DNA of 62,527 nucleotides, taken from NCBI RefSeq assembly GCF_023195925.1, contig NZ_JALPRE010000023.1, positions 1 through 62,527 of the forward strand. Direction: 5' to 3'. Below are positions 1 through 9,350 of the stretch, one piece after another. The translations under genes were made by a program, and so were the position numbers. The DNA is from Aquimarina acroporae. GTDB taxonomy: Bacteria > Bacteroidota > Bacteroidia > Flavobacteriales > Flavobacteriaceae. The notes below the pieces were generated by a model. The model was not told where the DNA came from, made no database searches, and saw nothing but the letters and a program-made list of their open reading frames with translations. Each line of letters begins with the position of its first letter. Positions within the stretch are counted from its first letter, which is position 1.

Positions 1-3000
1 TTATCTAGCTCTTCACCACTTAGATACGCTACCAACTGAGTATTATGCTCTGAACCATAAGGCAGAACCAAAGCTTTATCTACCAATTCAATAGCTTCTA
101 ACTGTGCCTCTATCTCTCCGAGTTCAATACGATAACCTCTAAGCTGAACCTGATGATCGTTTCGACCCAGGTACTCGATGGTACCATCGGCTAACCAGCG
201 AACTAAATCTCCGGTTTTATATAATCGACCCGATCCATAGGGGTTGTCTATAAATCGATCTGCTGTTAAATCAGCACGCTTTAAATAACCACTAGATAAA
301 CCTTTACCGCCTAAGTAAAGCTCTCCTATTACTCCTTGGGGTAATAACTTTAAATGATCATCTAAAATATAAGCCTTAACATTGGCAATTGGCTTTCCTA
401 TAGGAACGCTTTTCCCCGTAGTAACCGTTTCGGTAATATCGTAGGTAGTAGAAATTACAGTACATTCTGTTGGCCCATATTCATTTATTAATCGAGATTT
501 ACCAACTAACTTATTTGCAAGAGACGGTTTACATGCTTCTCCCGCCGAAATTATAAGTCGTAGCAATGGTAATTTATCTATTAATAGATTTTCTAAGAAA
601 GATGGAGTACTATGTATATAGGTAATCTTATTGTTAAAAAGATATTCTGTAAACTTATCATTATCAAGAATCGTTTCTTTACTAATTAACACCAAAGTAG
701 TACCAGAAGTAAGAGCCAACCATATTTGTTCCACTGAAGCATCAAAATAATACGGCGAAAACTGAAGTAAACGATCATCTGGAACTATTTCAAAATAGTC
801 TTTTTGAAAACAATTCAAATTTGAAAGGCTCTCATGATGAATCATAACTCCTTTGGGTTGACCTGTACTTCCTGAAGTATATATAACGTAGGCTAAATCT
901 GAAGCACTAGGATATGGAAGTTCTTTTAGTGTTTCAATTGGTTTATCTAATTCGTTTGATGTTAACCAGGTATACCATTCTAAATTCGGCAAATCGATAG
1001 ACACATTACCGATAATCACTTTTACTTCGCAATCTTCTAGCATATGTTCTGTTCTAGAGATGGGTTGCTCAGGATTGATTGGCACATATGCAGCTCCTGC
1101 TTTCATCACCGCCAAAATAGCGGTTATCATTTCGCAGGAACGATCCATATATAAACCAACTATTGTTCCTGGCATCACTCCTTTATCTATAAGATGAGTA
1201 GCCCATGCATCTGATTGTTTATGTAATTCATGATATGAAATTCGCTCATCATTGTATGTAAGAGCTTCCTTTTCCGGAACTTGTAAAGCTTGAGCTTTAA
1301 ATCTATCTAATACAGTTCTGTCTAAATCGTAGTTGATTAATGTACTATTGAATTCTTCTAATAACTTCCTTTTTTCACTCTTTGACAGGACATCAATCTC
1401 CGCAATTATTTGTTCTGCATCTCTCACAACCTCATCGACAATTCGGTTTAAATATCCTGAAAAACGACTGATACTTTCTCTATTAAATAAATCGGTTCTA
1501 TACGTAAATGACAAACTAATCTGGTCTGAATCTAGTACATTTAAACTAAGATCAAACTTAGCTATTGTATATGGCACATCAAGATTGGTAATCTTTACAT
1601 CATAATCTCCAAAAGTAGCATCATCGAATCCCAAATTATAATTAAAAAGAACATCAAATAATGGGTTATGCCCCGAATCTCTGGAAAGCTTCAAATCATC
1701 TACCAATTCCTCATATTGATACAACTGGTGATCAAAAGCTTGTACAGTTTGTTCCTGTACTTCGGTTAAAAAATCTGTAAAAGTAAGTTCTGAGTCAACT
1801 TGGTTACGTAAAGGTAGCGTATTCACAAACATACCTACTAAACCTTCTAAATCTGCATGATGTCTTCCCGCCGTTGGAGTACCAACTACAATATCACTCT
1901 GATTTGACAATTTACTAAGTAGTATATTATACATCGCTAAAAACAACGTATACATGGTCACTCCAGAAGAATTTGCCAAAGATCTTAATTTATCGCTTTG
2001 AAATTTCGTAAGCTGTAAAGAATGAATATCTCCTGAATTATCTAACCTTAGAGGTCTGGGATAATCTGTAGGCAACTCTAGAGTCTTCACTTCTTCATTA
2101 TACTTCTCTAGCCAATATTTTCTATGATTATCAACAACAGACTTATGTTCTTTGCTTTGTTGCCAAACTGCATAATCCACATACTGAATACGAATATCAG
2201 ATAACTCTTCCCCATGATATAATGCCCAAAATTCATGCATTAAAATCTCATGCGAAACCCCATCATTTATAATATGGTGTAAATCTATAAATAAAACATA
2301 TTCATTGTTCTCTACATTCATTAACGCTACGCGGATTGGAAAATCTTCCGATAAGTCAAAAGGACGTACAAAACTTTTACGATACATTTCAATATCTTGA
2401 TTACTTCCTTTGTAATGCTCAATTTCGAAACCTTTTGCTTCGATAATTCTCTGCATTGGAACTCCATCTACAATTTCAAAAACCGAACGTAAACTTTGGT
2501 GCCTGATAACTAAATTCTTAAATGCTGTTTCCAGCTTTAAAACATCTAGATTCTCGCCAATTCTAAAAAACCCAGGCATATTATATGTTGTACTATTCTT
2601 ATCAAACTCATATAAAAAGTACATCCTACGTTGAGCAGAAGATAAAGGATAATAATCTCTTTCTTCTATTTTAGGAATTGACTCAAAACCAATATGATCC
2701 AATTGTAATATGTGATTGGACAATTCAGCTATCGTACGATTTATGAACAAATCTTTTAGAGGTATCTCAACATTAAATACTTTATTGATTTTATTGAGTA
2801 AAGTAATTGCCGTTAACGAATGTCCTCCTAGATTAAAGAAATCTGCTATAATACTAATCTTATCTGCATCTATACCTAAAACCTCAGACCATATTTCTAC
2901 TAGTTTGTTTTGATCATCATTTTCAGGGGCTATATACTCTTGATACAATTCAAAATCAGGAATTGGCAAAGCCTTTTTATCTATTTTACCATTTGAATTT

Positions 3001-6000
3001 AGAGGAATACTATCAATCCACACAAAACACACGGGAATCATATATTCTGGAAGTTTGGATACCAAATTGGATCTAATTTCCCTATTACTCAATTGATCAT
3101 TACCACATAAATATGCAACTAGTTGTTTATTATCTTCTGTACCATAGGTAGTAACTAAAGCTTGATTAACCGAATCTATCAATTCTAATTTTGCCTCAAT
3201 CTCGCCTGGTTCGATTCTTACACCTCTTATCTTAACTTGATTATCGATTCTACCTAAAAACTCAATTGATCCATCTTCGTTCCACATAGCTGCATCTCCA
3301 GTACGATACATCTTCTCCCCAGGAATAATTGGGTTTTGTATAAACTTCTTTGCTGTTAAATCAATATCGTTCAGATACTCTTTTGCCAAGCCTTTTCCCG
3401 AAACGCAAAGTTCTCCTGGAACACCAATTGGATTTAATTGGTTATCCTCATTAAGGATAAACACTTGTCTATTCGAAATAGGTTTTCCTATACAGGAAGC
3501 GTTTTCTAGAACATCTACCTTATGATATGTAATACATACTGTTGATTCTGAAGGCCCATAAGTATTATAAACATCACTTACTTTTATTAATTTATCTATA
3601 TATCTAGGAAGTAAAACATCTCCGCCACTAACAATCACTCTTAGATCATCTAAATCTCCTGCAAAATCATTAATCGCTTGTAAAACTGCCGGAACTGTGC
3701 TTAATACGGTGGCCTTTTTTTGTTGTATATTTTCAATAAGAGATGTAATGTTTTTCCCTCCTTCGCGTAAAATGACAATACTTGCCCCAGACAGAAAAGC
3801 AGGAAAAACTTCTTCTACTACCGTATCAAATGCTGGTGAAGCTTGTTGTATTACTTTATCTTCTGGGGTTAAGGAAAAATAATTTTTGAAGGTAACACTG
3901 TAATCTAATAATGAATCATGCTGAATAACTACTCCTTTTGGTTTTCCTGTACTTCCAGAGGTATAAATAATATACGCTTCATTGTCATTTTGAATCGAAG
4001 TATTTGGATTTTCATTTGACATATTGTTTACATCTTCAGCTTCAACTTTCAAGTTTATAATCTTAATCTCAGTTTTAGCGGAAAGTAAATCATTCACCTG
4101 ATTCGTAAGAATAAACTTCATCCCTGAATCGTCGATTAACGTGTTTAAACGCTCCAAAGGATTTTCAGGATCAAGAGCTACATAGGTTGCCCCCGATTTT
4201 AGTACAGCCAAAAATGCAATTATCATTTCGGGAGAACGCCCTAAATAAATCCCCACCTGATCTCCCTTACCAACTTTTATAACATCTATAAGGTAATTAG
4301 AAAGCTTATTGACCTTTTCGTTTAATTCTTGATATTTGATTTCTATTTCTTCAAAGTAAATAGCATTAGCATTTGGTGTTAATAACACTTGTTTCTCAAA
4401 TGCATTTACCAAATTATAATCATCATCATTTTTAGAAATAGTAGTATTGAATTCATAAAGGATTTGATTCTTTTCTTGCTCACCAAGAATATCTATTTCC
4501 GATAATTTTACATTTTGATTAGATATTACCTGGTTAATTGTTTCTTCTATATAGTTAAAAAACCTACCTATTGTACCAGTGTTAAATAAAGAAAAATCAT
4601 AATTAAAAACGAGGCTAAACACCTTTCCCTCTTCGAAAACATCTAATTCCAGCTCAAATTTTGAAGGGTTAGATGAAGCCTGACATGCCTCCATTTTGAG
4701 GTCAGAATTAGAAAAATCTATTTCTTTATACTCCTGATTATATGAAAAGAACACATCAAACAGTGGATTACTGCTAATATTACGGTTTAATCCTAGAGCT
4801 TCTATTAAATCATCGTATTGATACGACTGATGATCAAATGCTTCAACAGTAGTATAATGTACCTCAGATAAAAACTCTTTAAAAGTGACTTGACTATTTA
4901 CCTGATTTCTCAATGCAAGGGTATTTACAAACATTCCAACAATACCTGCTAAATCTGTATGATTACGTCCTGCAATTGGAGTACCGACTACAATATCTTT
5001 CTGATTCGAAAGCTTGCTTAGGAAAACATTATAAATTGCCAAAAACAATGTATACATCGTTACACCTTCCGTGCTAGCTAGTTCACGTAACTTAGAACTT
5101 TGATGACTAGTGAGTCTCAATGACTGCGTTTCTGCATTGGAAATTTCCAAATCGGCTGTTTTACCTTTTGGAAGTTCCAATTTACTTGGAATTTCGTTAA
5201 AAGTATTTAACCAATATTCTTTATGCTCTGTAACCAATTCTCCATGAATATCGCTTTGCTGCCAAACCGCATAATCTTTATACTGAATAGGTAATTCTGG
5301 TAAAACTTCTTCATGATAGAGATTCCAAAAATCTCTCATCAATATTTCTTTTGAAACACCATCGTTGCTAATGTGATGGATATCTATTAACAAAACATAA
5401 TCCTCCCCTTTAACATCTAACAAACTTACACGAATTGGTATTTCATTAGACAGGTCAAATGGGCGTACAAATTCTTGCATAAAACTATCTACCTCGGCTG
5501 AGTTACATTGATGATATACAATGTTAAATGAATTTGTTTCTTTAATTTCTTGTACCGGAGCGCCTTTTTCTATCTTAAATACTGTTCTAAGGCTTTGATG
5601 GCGTTCTACAATTTGAGTAAATGCTTTTTCAAAATTTGTAAGGTTAAGTTCTCTGTCAACCTTATAAAACCCTGGCATATTGTAGGAAGTTCCATTTTTA
5701 TCTAGCTGATATAAGAAATACATACGCTGCTGTGCCGACGACAGTGGATAATATTCTGCAATTTCGGCTACAGGGATCGAATTAAAACTTACCTTTTCTT
5801 TATCGGATATACATTTTGCTAGTTCAATAATATTCCTGTTCGAAAACAAATCTCGTAAAGAAACCTCAACATTGAATAACTGGCTAATTTTATTGATTAA
5901 CGTAATCGCTAATAAAGAGTGCCCTCCTATACTAAAGAAATCAGAAGTGATGCTGATTTCATCAGGAGCAATATTCAAAACTTCAGACCATATATTTACC

Positions 6001-9000
6001 AATTTTTGATGATCTTCATTCTCTGGAGCGATATATTCTACACCTCCATTAAATTCTGGAGTAGGAAGTGCTTTCATATCAATTTTCCCATTTGCGGTAA
6101 GAGCAAAGCTATCAACCCAGATATACTGATTGGGGATCATATAATTTGGGAGTTGAGATGATAACATTTTTTGAAGTTGATTATCTTTCTCCTTTTCACC
6201 ACTTAAATAAGCTACTAATTGTTTATCATGCTCGCCTCCATAAGTTGTTACTACCGCTTTGGCTACAGAATCAATTGTCTCTAGTTTTGATTCGATTTCA
6301 CCTAACTCAATACGATATCCTCTTATTTTAACTTGAAAATCATTTCGACCTACATAATCAACTGTCCCATTAGGTAACCACTTTACTAAATCTCCTGTTT
6401 TATAAAGTACACCTTCTCCAAAGGGATTATCAACAAAACGTTCTTTAGTTAGATTTGGTCTGTTCAAATATCCCGATGAAACACCTCTACCACCAATATA
6501 CAATTCTCCTATGGCTCCTTTTGGTACTAAGGCTAGCTTATCGTTAAGAATATATAATTTTGTATTTGCAATCGGCCGCCCGATAGGAATTTTACTTTCA
6601 AAATCATCCTCCGCTGTAACTTTATAAATTATTGAAGAAACCGTGGTTTCAGTTGGACCATATTTATTGTAAAAGTCATATTTTGATGAAACCTCCTTCG
6701 CTAGATAAGGTTTGCAAACTTCACCTGCAGAAATAACTCTTTTCAAATCTGGTAAATCGTTTAATTCTATTCTTTCCAGAAATGAAGGAGTACTATGAAG
6801 ATGGGTAATGCCTTTTTCTAAAAGGTAGGCCTTAAAGTTTTTTGCATCTAAAATAGTTTCCTCATTAATAAGAACTAGACGAGCTCCGGTAGTTAAGGCC
6901 AACCATATTTGTTCTATTGAAGCATCAAAATAATATGGAGAAAATTGAAGAATACGATCATTGGCACAGATACCAAAATACTCTTTCTGATGTAATATGA
7001 AGTTGGTAACCCCTTCATGATTAATCTTAACTCCTTTTGGTTGCCCGGTAGAACCAGACGTATATATAATGTAAGCTAAACTCTTGGAAGATACTCCAGG
7101 TAATTCCCTGCTTTTGTCTGCTTTGTTATTCGAATTGAAAGTATTTGGATGAAGACATTGGAAACGTTTTGTAATTTCTTCAGATACATCTACCATATTG
7201 GTCAAAACGAATTTGCTATCGCAATCCTCAAGAGTTTGTAAGGTACGCAACAAAGGTTGATTAGGATTAATAGCGACATATGCTGCGCCTGTCTTCATTA
7301 TAGCTAGCATCGAAGTAATCATCGATACAGAACGCGTCATTAATAATCCGATAATATCTCCTTCGCCTATACCCAAATCAATTAAATGTTTGGCCCATAC
7401 ATCTGAAAGTGTATGAAGGTCTTTGTACGTTAGTTGTTCCTTATTTAATTCAATCGCAATAGCATCAGGCGTATTTTTAGATTGAACCATGAATCGATCT
7501 AATATGGTTTGTTCTAAATTATAATCTACCGAAGTATCATTAAACTCATATAACATTTGTGATTTCTCCTCGGCTGTAATAATTTCGATATTATCAAGGG
7601 TTTCTGTAACATCCTGGATGATATGATCAATAATACTACTTAGGTAATTTATGCATCTTTCAATAAACGATGGTGTAAATACATCTTTCCTATATGATAA
7701 TGACAATCTAAGTTCTTCTGATTCTAGAATCCCCAAACTAAAATCGAACTTCGCAGGCAGAAAATCTTTTTCATACCTTTCCATTTTCAAATTTGAATCG
7801 GATAATCCTGCACCTTTATTTTCCTGTGTATATGAAAAGAAAACATTAAATAACTGGTGTTGACCAAAATTTGTGGACAACCCTAAAGCTTCTACCAAAT
7901 CTTCATACTGAAATAATTGATGATCAAAAGCTCCAATAGTGGTATCATGTACCGAGGATAAAAACTCTTGAAATGTCTTTTGAGCATCCACATGGTTTCG
8001 CAGGGCCAAGGTATTAACAAACATTCCTACTAGGCCTTCTAAATCTGAATGATGACGACCGGCAGTTGGAGTCCCAACCACAATATCATCTTGATTGGTC
8101 AACTTACTTAATAAAACATTATAGATGGCCAAGAAAACTGTATATAGCGTAACCCCCTCAGCCTGGGCTAATTCGCGAAGTTTTAAACTTTGATAGCTAG
8201 TAAGTTGCAACAATTCAACATTTGCTTCTTTCGAAACTTCAATAGTATCAGCTTTATTGATAGGTAGTTCTAATCGCGTTGGTACTTCAGAATACATATC
8301 TAACCAATATTGCTCATGATTAGACATTAATTCTTGATATTCCTCGCTTTGCTGCCATACTGCATAATCGATATATTGAATTTGTAATTCAGGTAGTACT
8401 TCATCATGATAGAGATTCCAAAAATCTCTCATTAGTATTTCTTGTGATACTCCATCACTGCTAATATGATGGATATCTATCAACATGATGTAGTGATCGT
8501 CATTAGTATCTAATAATTTAACACGAATTGGTAATTCGTTTGAGAGATCAAATGATCGAACAAACCTTTCAATTTGATCATCAACCTCTGATACCTCACA
8601 TTGATAACTTTCAAGTTTAAAAGAACTTGAATCCAAAACACGTTGCATTGGTATCCCATTTACAATCTCAAAAATTGTTCGAAGACTTTGGTGACGCTCT
8701 ATCAACCTCTTAAACGTTTCTTCTAGTTTCAGAACATTCAAAGCTTTACTGAATCGATAAAATCCTGGCATATTGTAAGAAATACCTGTTTTATCAAATT
8801 CATATAAGAAATACATACGACGTTGAGCAGATGACAATGGATAGGATTCTTTATCCTCAGCTTTAGGAATTGTTATAGATTGTTTTGTCTTTTTTACAAA
8901 TCGAAAAAAATCTAGTATCTCTTGTTTTTTGACAGTTAATTCCTCAATTAATTCGGGAGTAATGGCTTCATCTGGCGCGTCAACCCCAATACGCTCATTT

Positions 9001-9059
9001 TCTATATAGATAAAAATGTTTTTATCTCTTAGCCTACTGATGTATTTGTCTATTGTCAT
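1..9059 (-). CDS. NRPS D (C-A-T-C-A-T-C-A..., C-terminal end outside window)
   Basis: Nonribosomal peptide synthetase, open from an ATG at 9059 to the left edge, so about 3019 residues are visible and the protein is truncated only by the window. Read by hand in one frame. Domains: TubC-type docking domain (1-55); C1 (about 70-480, HHISSDG near 197); A1 (about 500-990, YTSGSTG near 666); T1 (GGHSL near 1045); C2 (about 1105-1520); A2 (about 1540-2030); T2 (GGHSL near 2073); C3 (about 2133-2560); A3 (from about 2580, YTSGSTG near 2729). By-eye specificity codes are DAEHIAKVSK (A1), DTESVGTVCK (A2) and DAEHIAEVIK (A3), with the last Lys assumed. A1 and A3 share E239/H278, which from memory resembles diaminobutyrate codes. 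A2 resembles codes for lysine-like residues. Last NRPS of the assembly line in this window. No terminating thioesterase is visible, so it should lie to the left. Confidence 0.93.
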   Translation of the reverse strand, partial: MTIDKYISRLRDKNIFIYIENERIGVDAPDEAITPELIEELTVKKQEILDFFRFVKKTKQSITIPKAEDKESYPLSSAQRRMYFLYEFDKTGISYNMPGFYRFSKALNVLKLEETFKRLIERHQSLRTIFEIVNGIPMQRVLDSSSFKLESYQCEVSEVDDQIERFVRSFDLSNELPIRVKLLDTNDDHYIMLIDIHHISSDGVSQEILMRDFWNLYHDEVLPELQIQYIDYAVWQQSEEYQELMSNHEQYWLDMYSEVPTRLELPINKADTIEVSKEANVELLQLTSYQSLKLRELAQAEGVTLYTVFLAIYNVLLSKLTNQDDIVVGTPTAGRHHSDLEGLVGMFVNTLALRNHVDAQKTFQEFLSSVHDTTIGAFDHQLFQYEDLVEALGLSTNFGQHQLFNVFFSYTQENKGAGLSDSNLKMERYEKDFLPAKFDFSLGILESEELRLSLSYRKDVFTPSFIERCINYLSSIIDHIIQDVTETLDNIEIITAEEKSQMLYEFNDTSVDYNLEQTILDRFMVQSKNTPDAIAIELNKEQLTYKDLHTLSDVWAKHLIDLGIGEGDIIGLLMTRSVSMITSMLAIMKTGAAYVAINPNQPLLRTLQTLEDCDSKFVLTNMVDVSEEITKRFQCLHPNTFNSNNKADKSRELPGVSSKSLAYIIYTSGSTGQPKGVKINHEGVTNFILHQKEYFGICANDRILQFSPYYFDASIEQIWLALTTGARLVLINEETILDAKNFKAYLLEKGITHLHSTPSFLERIELNDLPDLKRVISAGEVCKPYLAKEVSSKYDFYNKYGPTETTVSSIIYKVTAEDDFESKIPIGRPIANTKLYILNDKLALVPKGAIGELYIGGRGVSSGYLNRPNLTKERFVDNPFGEGVLYKTGDLVKWLPNGTVDYVGRNDFQVKIRGYRIELGEIESKLETIDSVAKAVVTTYGGEHDKQLVAYLSGEKEKDNQLQKMLSSQLPNYMIPNQYIWVDSFALTANGKIDMKALPTPEFNGGVEYIAPENEDHQKLVNIWSEVLNIAPDEISITSDFFSIGGHSLLAITLINKISQLFNVEVSLRDLFSNRNIIELAKCISDKEKVSFNSIPVAEIAEYYPLSSAQQRMYFLYQLDKNGTSYNMPGFYKVDRELNLTNFEKAFTQIVERHQSLRTVFKIEKGAPVQEIKETNSFNIVYHQCNSAEVDSFMQEFVRPFDLSNEIPIRVSLLDVKGEDYVLLIDIHHISNDGVSKEILMRDFWNLYHEEVLPELPIQYKDYAVWQQSDIHGELVTEHKEYWLNTFNEIPSKLELPKGKTADLEISNAETQSLRLTSHQSSKLRELASTEGVTMYTLFLAIYNVFLSKLSNQKDIVVGTPIAGRNHTDLAGIVGMFVNTLALRNQVNSQVTFKEFLSEVHYTTVEAFDHQSYQYDDLIEALGLNRNISSNPLFDVFFSYNQEYKEIDFSNSDLKMEACQASSNPSKFELELDVFEEGKVFSLVFNYDFSLFNTGTIGRFFNYIEETINQVISNQNVKLSEIDILGEQEKNQILYEFNTTISKNDDDYNLVNAFEKQVLLTPNANAIYFEEIEIKYQELNEKVNKLSNYLIDVIKVGKGDQVGIYLGRSPEMIIAFLAVLKSGATYVALDPENPLERLNTLIDDSGMKFILTNQVNDLLSAKTEIKIINLKVEAEDVNNMSNENPNTSIQNDNEAYIIYTSGSTGKPKGVVIQHDSLLDYSVTFKNYFSLTPEDKVIQQASPAFDTVVEEVFPAFLSGASIVILREGGKNITSLIENIQQKKATVLSTVPAVLQAINDFAGDLDDLRVIVSGGDVLLPRYIDKLIKVSDVYNTYGPSESTVCITYHKVDVLENASCIGKPISNRQVFILNEDNQLNPIGVPGELCVSGKGLAKEYLNDIDLTAKKFIQNPIIPGEKMYRTGDAAMWNEDGSIEFLGRIDNQVKIRGVRIEPGEIEAKLELIDSVNQALVTTYGTEDNKQLVAYLCGNDQLSNREIRSNLVSKLPEYMIPVCFVWIDSIPLNSNGKIDKKALPIPDFELYQEYIAPENDDQNKLVEIWSEVLGIDADKISIIADFFNLGGHSLTAITLLNKINKVFNVEIPLKDLFINRTIAELSNHILQLDHIGFESIPKIEERDYYPLSSAQRRMYFLYEFDKNSTTYNMPGFFRIGENLDVLKLETAFKNLVIRHQSLRSVFEIVDGVPMQRIIEAKGFEIEHYKGSNQDIEMYRKSFVRPFDLSEDFPIRVALMNVENNEYVLFIDLHHIINDGVSHEILMHEFWALYHGEELSDIRIQYVDYAVWQQSKEHKSVVDNHRKYWLEKYNEEVKTLELPTDYPRPLRLDNSGDIHSLQLTKFQSDKLRSLANSSGVTMYTLFLAMYNILLSKLSNQSDIVVGTPTAGRHHADLEGLVGMFVNTLPLRNQVDSELTFTDFLTEVQEQTVQAFDHQLYQYEELVDDLKLSRDSGHNPLFDVLFNYNLGFDDATFGDYDVKITNLDVPYTIAKFDLSLNVLDSDQISLSFTYRTDLFNRESISRFSGYLNRIVDEVVRDAEQIIAEIDVLSKSEKRKLLEEFNSTLINYDLDRTVLDRFKAQALQVPEKEALTYNDERISYHELHKQSDAWATHLIDKGVMPGTIVGLYMDRSCEMITAILAVMKAGAAYVPINPEQPISRTEHMLEDCEVKVIIGNVSIDLPNLEWYTWLTSNELDKPIETLKELPYPSASDLAYVIYTSGSTGQPKGVMIHHESLSNLNCFQKDYFEIVPDDRLLQFSPYYFDASVEQIWLALTSGTTLVLISKETILDNDKFTEYLFNNKITYIHSTPSFLENLLIDKLPLLRLIISAGEACKPSLANKLVGKSRLINEYGPTECTVISTTYDITETVTTGKSVPIGKPIANVKAYILDDHLKLLPQGVIGELYLGGKGLSSGYLKRADLTADRFIDNPYGSGRLYKTGDLVRWLADGTIEYLGRNDHQVQLRGYRIELGEIEAQLEAIELVDKALVLPYGSEHNTQLVAYLSGEELD

Positions 9060-9205
9060 CGGATTATCTTTTACGTTATACCTTTTGGAAGTTGTATTTA
9101 ATTTAAACCTATCCTTATTCAAACTTTAAAGTTTACAATAGGGGAATTAGGCTAAAAAATACTTATAGCTTCGTAAAACGGTAAATAAATGTCTGTTCTT
9201 AAGTG

Positions 9206-9243
9206 AAAAAGGAAGAGTAATCTATTAGATTTCGGCCTTCCTT
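9206..9243 (-). terminator. terminator-like hairpin ahead of NRPS D
   Basis: On the minus-strand transcript a 7-bp stem AAGGAAG/CTTCCTT (9237-9243 with 9209-9215) encloses a second 5-bp stem AATCT/AGATT and runs straight into a short T run (to 9206). The form is that of a weak intrinsic terminator inside the operon. It could attenuate NRPS D transcription unless RNA polymerase is modified. Confidence 0.35.
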
Positions 9244-9275
9244 AAATGAAAGATTGTGTTGTTGAATTATTGCTG

Positions 9276-9327
9276 TTACTCTAAAATCTGCAGTAGAACC
9301 TATGTAGTACTGCAAATTTTAGAGTAA
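9276..9327 (-). other. 20-bp stem intercistronic hairpin
   Basis: Arms 9276-9295 and 9308-9327 are inverted repeats matching at 19 of 20 positions. The odd pair becomes G-U in the minus-strand RNA, so the RNA stem is unbroken, with a 12-nt loop. No T tract follows. It could protect the upstream mRNA from 3' decay, pause polymerase, or be a processing site. It starts 24 nt after the stop codon of NRPS C. Confidence 0.7.
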
Positions 9328-9350
9328 ATATTCCTTATTGGGAATGTAAT

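Larger units (their letters stand above)
9060..9350. other. 291-nt gap between NRPS C and NRPS D, hairpin-rich
   Basis: This is the longest gap between the synthetase genes. The other three are only 20-32 nt. It holds no gene. It contains a 20-bp stem hairpin (9276-9327) and a terminator-like hairpin (9206-9243), both described separately. A near-match to a Bacteroidetes -7 element (TAGGTTTA) lies just upstream of the 9059 start, but no properly spaced TTG was found, so I do not call a promoter. Confidence 0.6.

Noticed and set aside
6960..7100. Possible frameshift in NRPS D near position 7020
   Set aside because: It arose from my own miscount of a line; the codons before and after read in one frame with intact A-domain motifs.
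9100..9140. Internal promoter for NRPS D (TAGGTTTA)
   Set aside because: One mismatch in the -7 element and no TTG at a usable distance; not enough to call.
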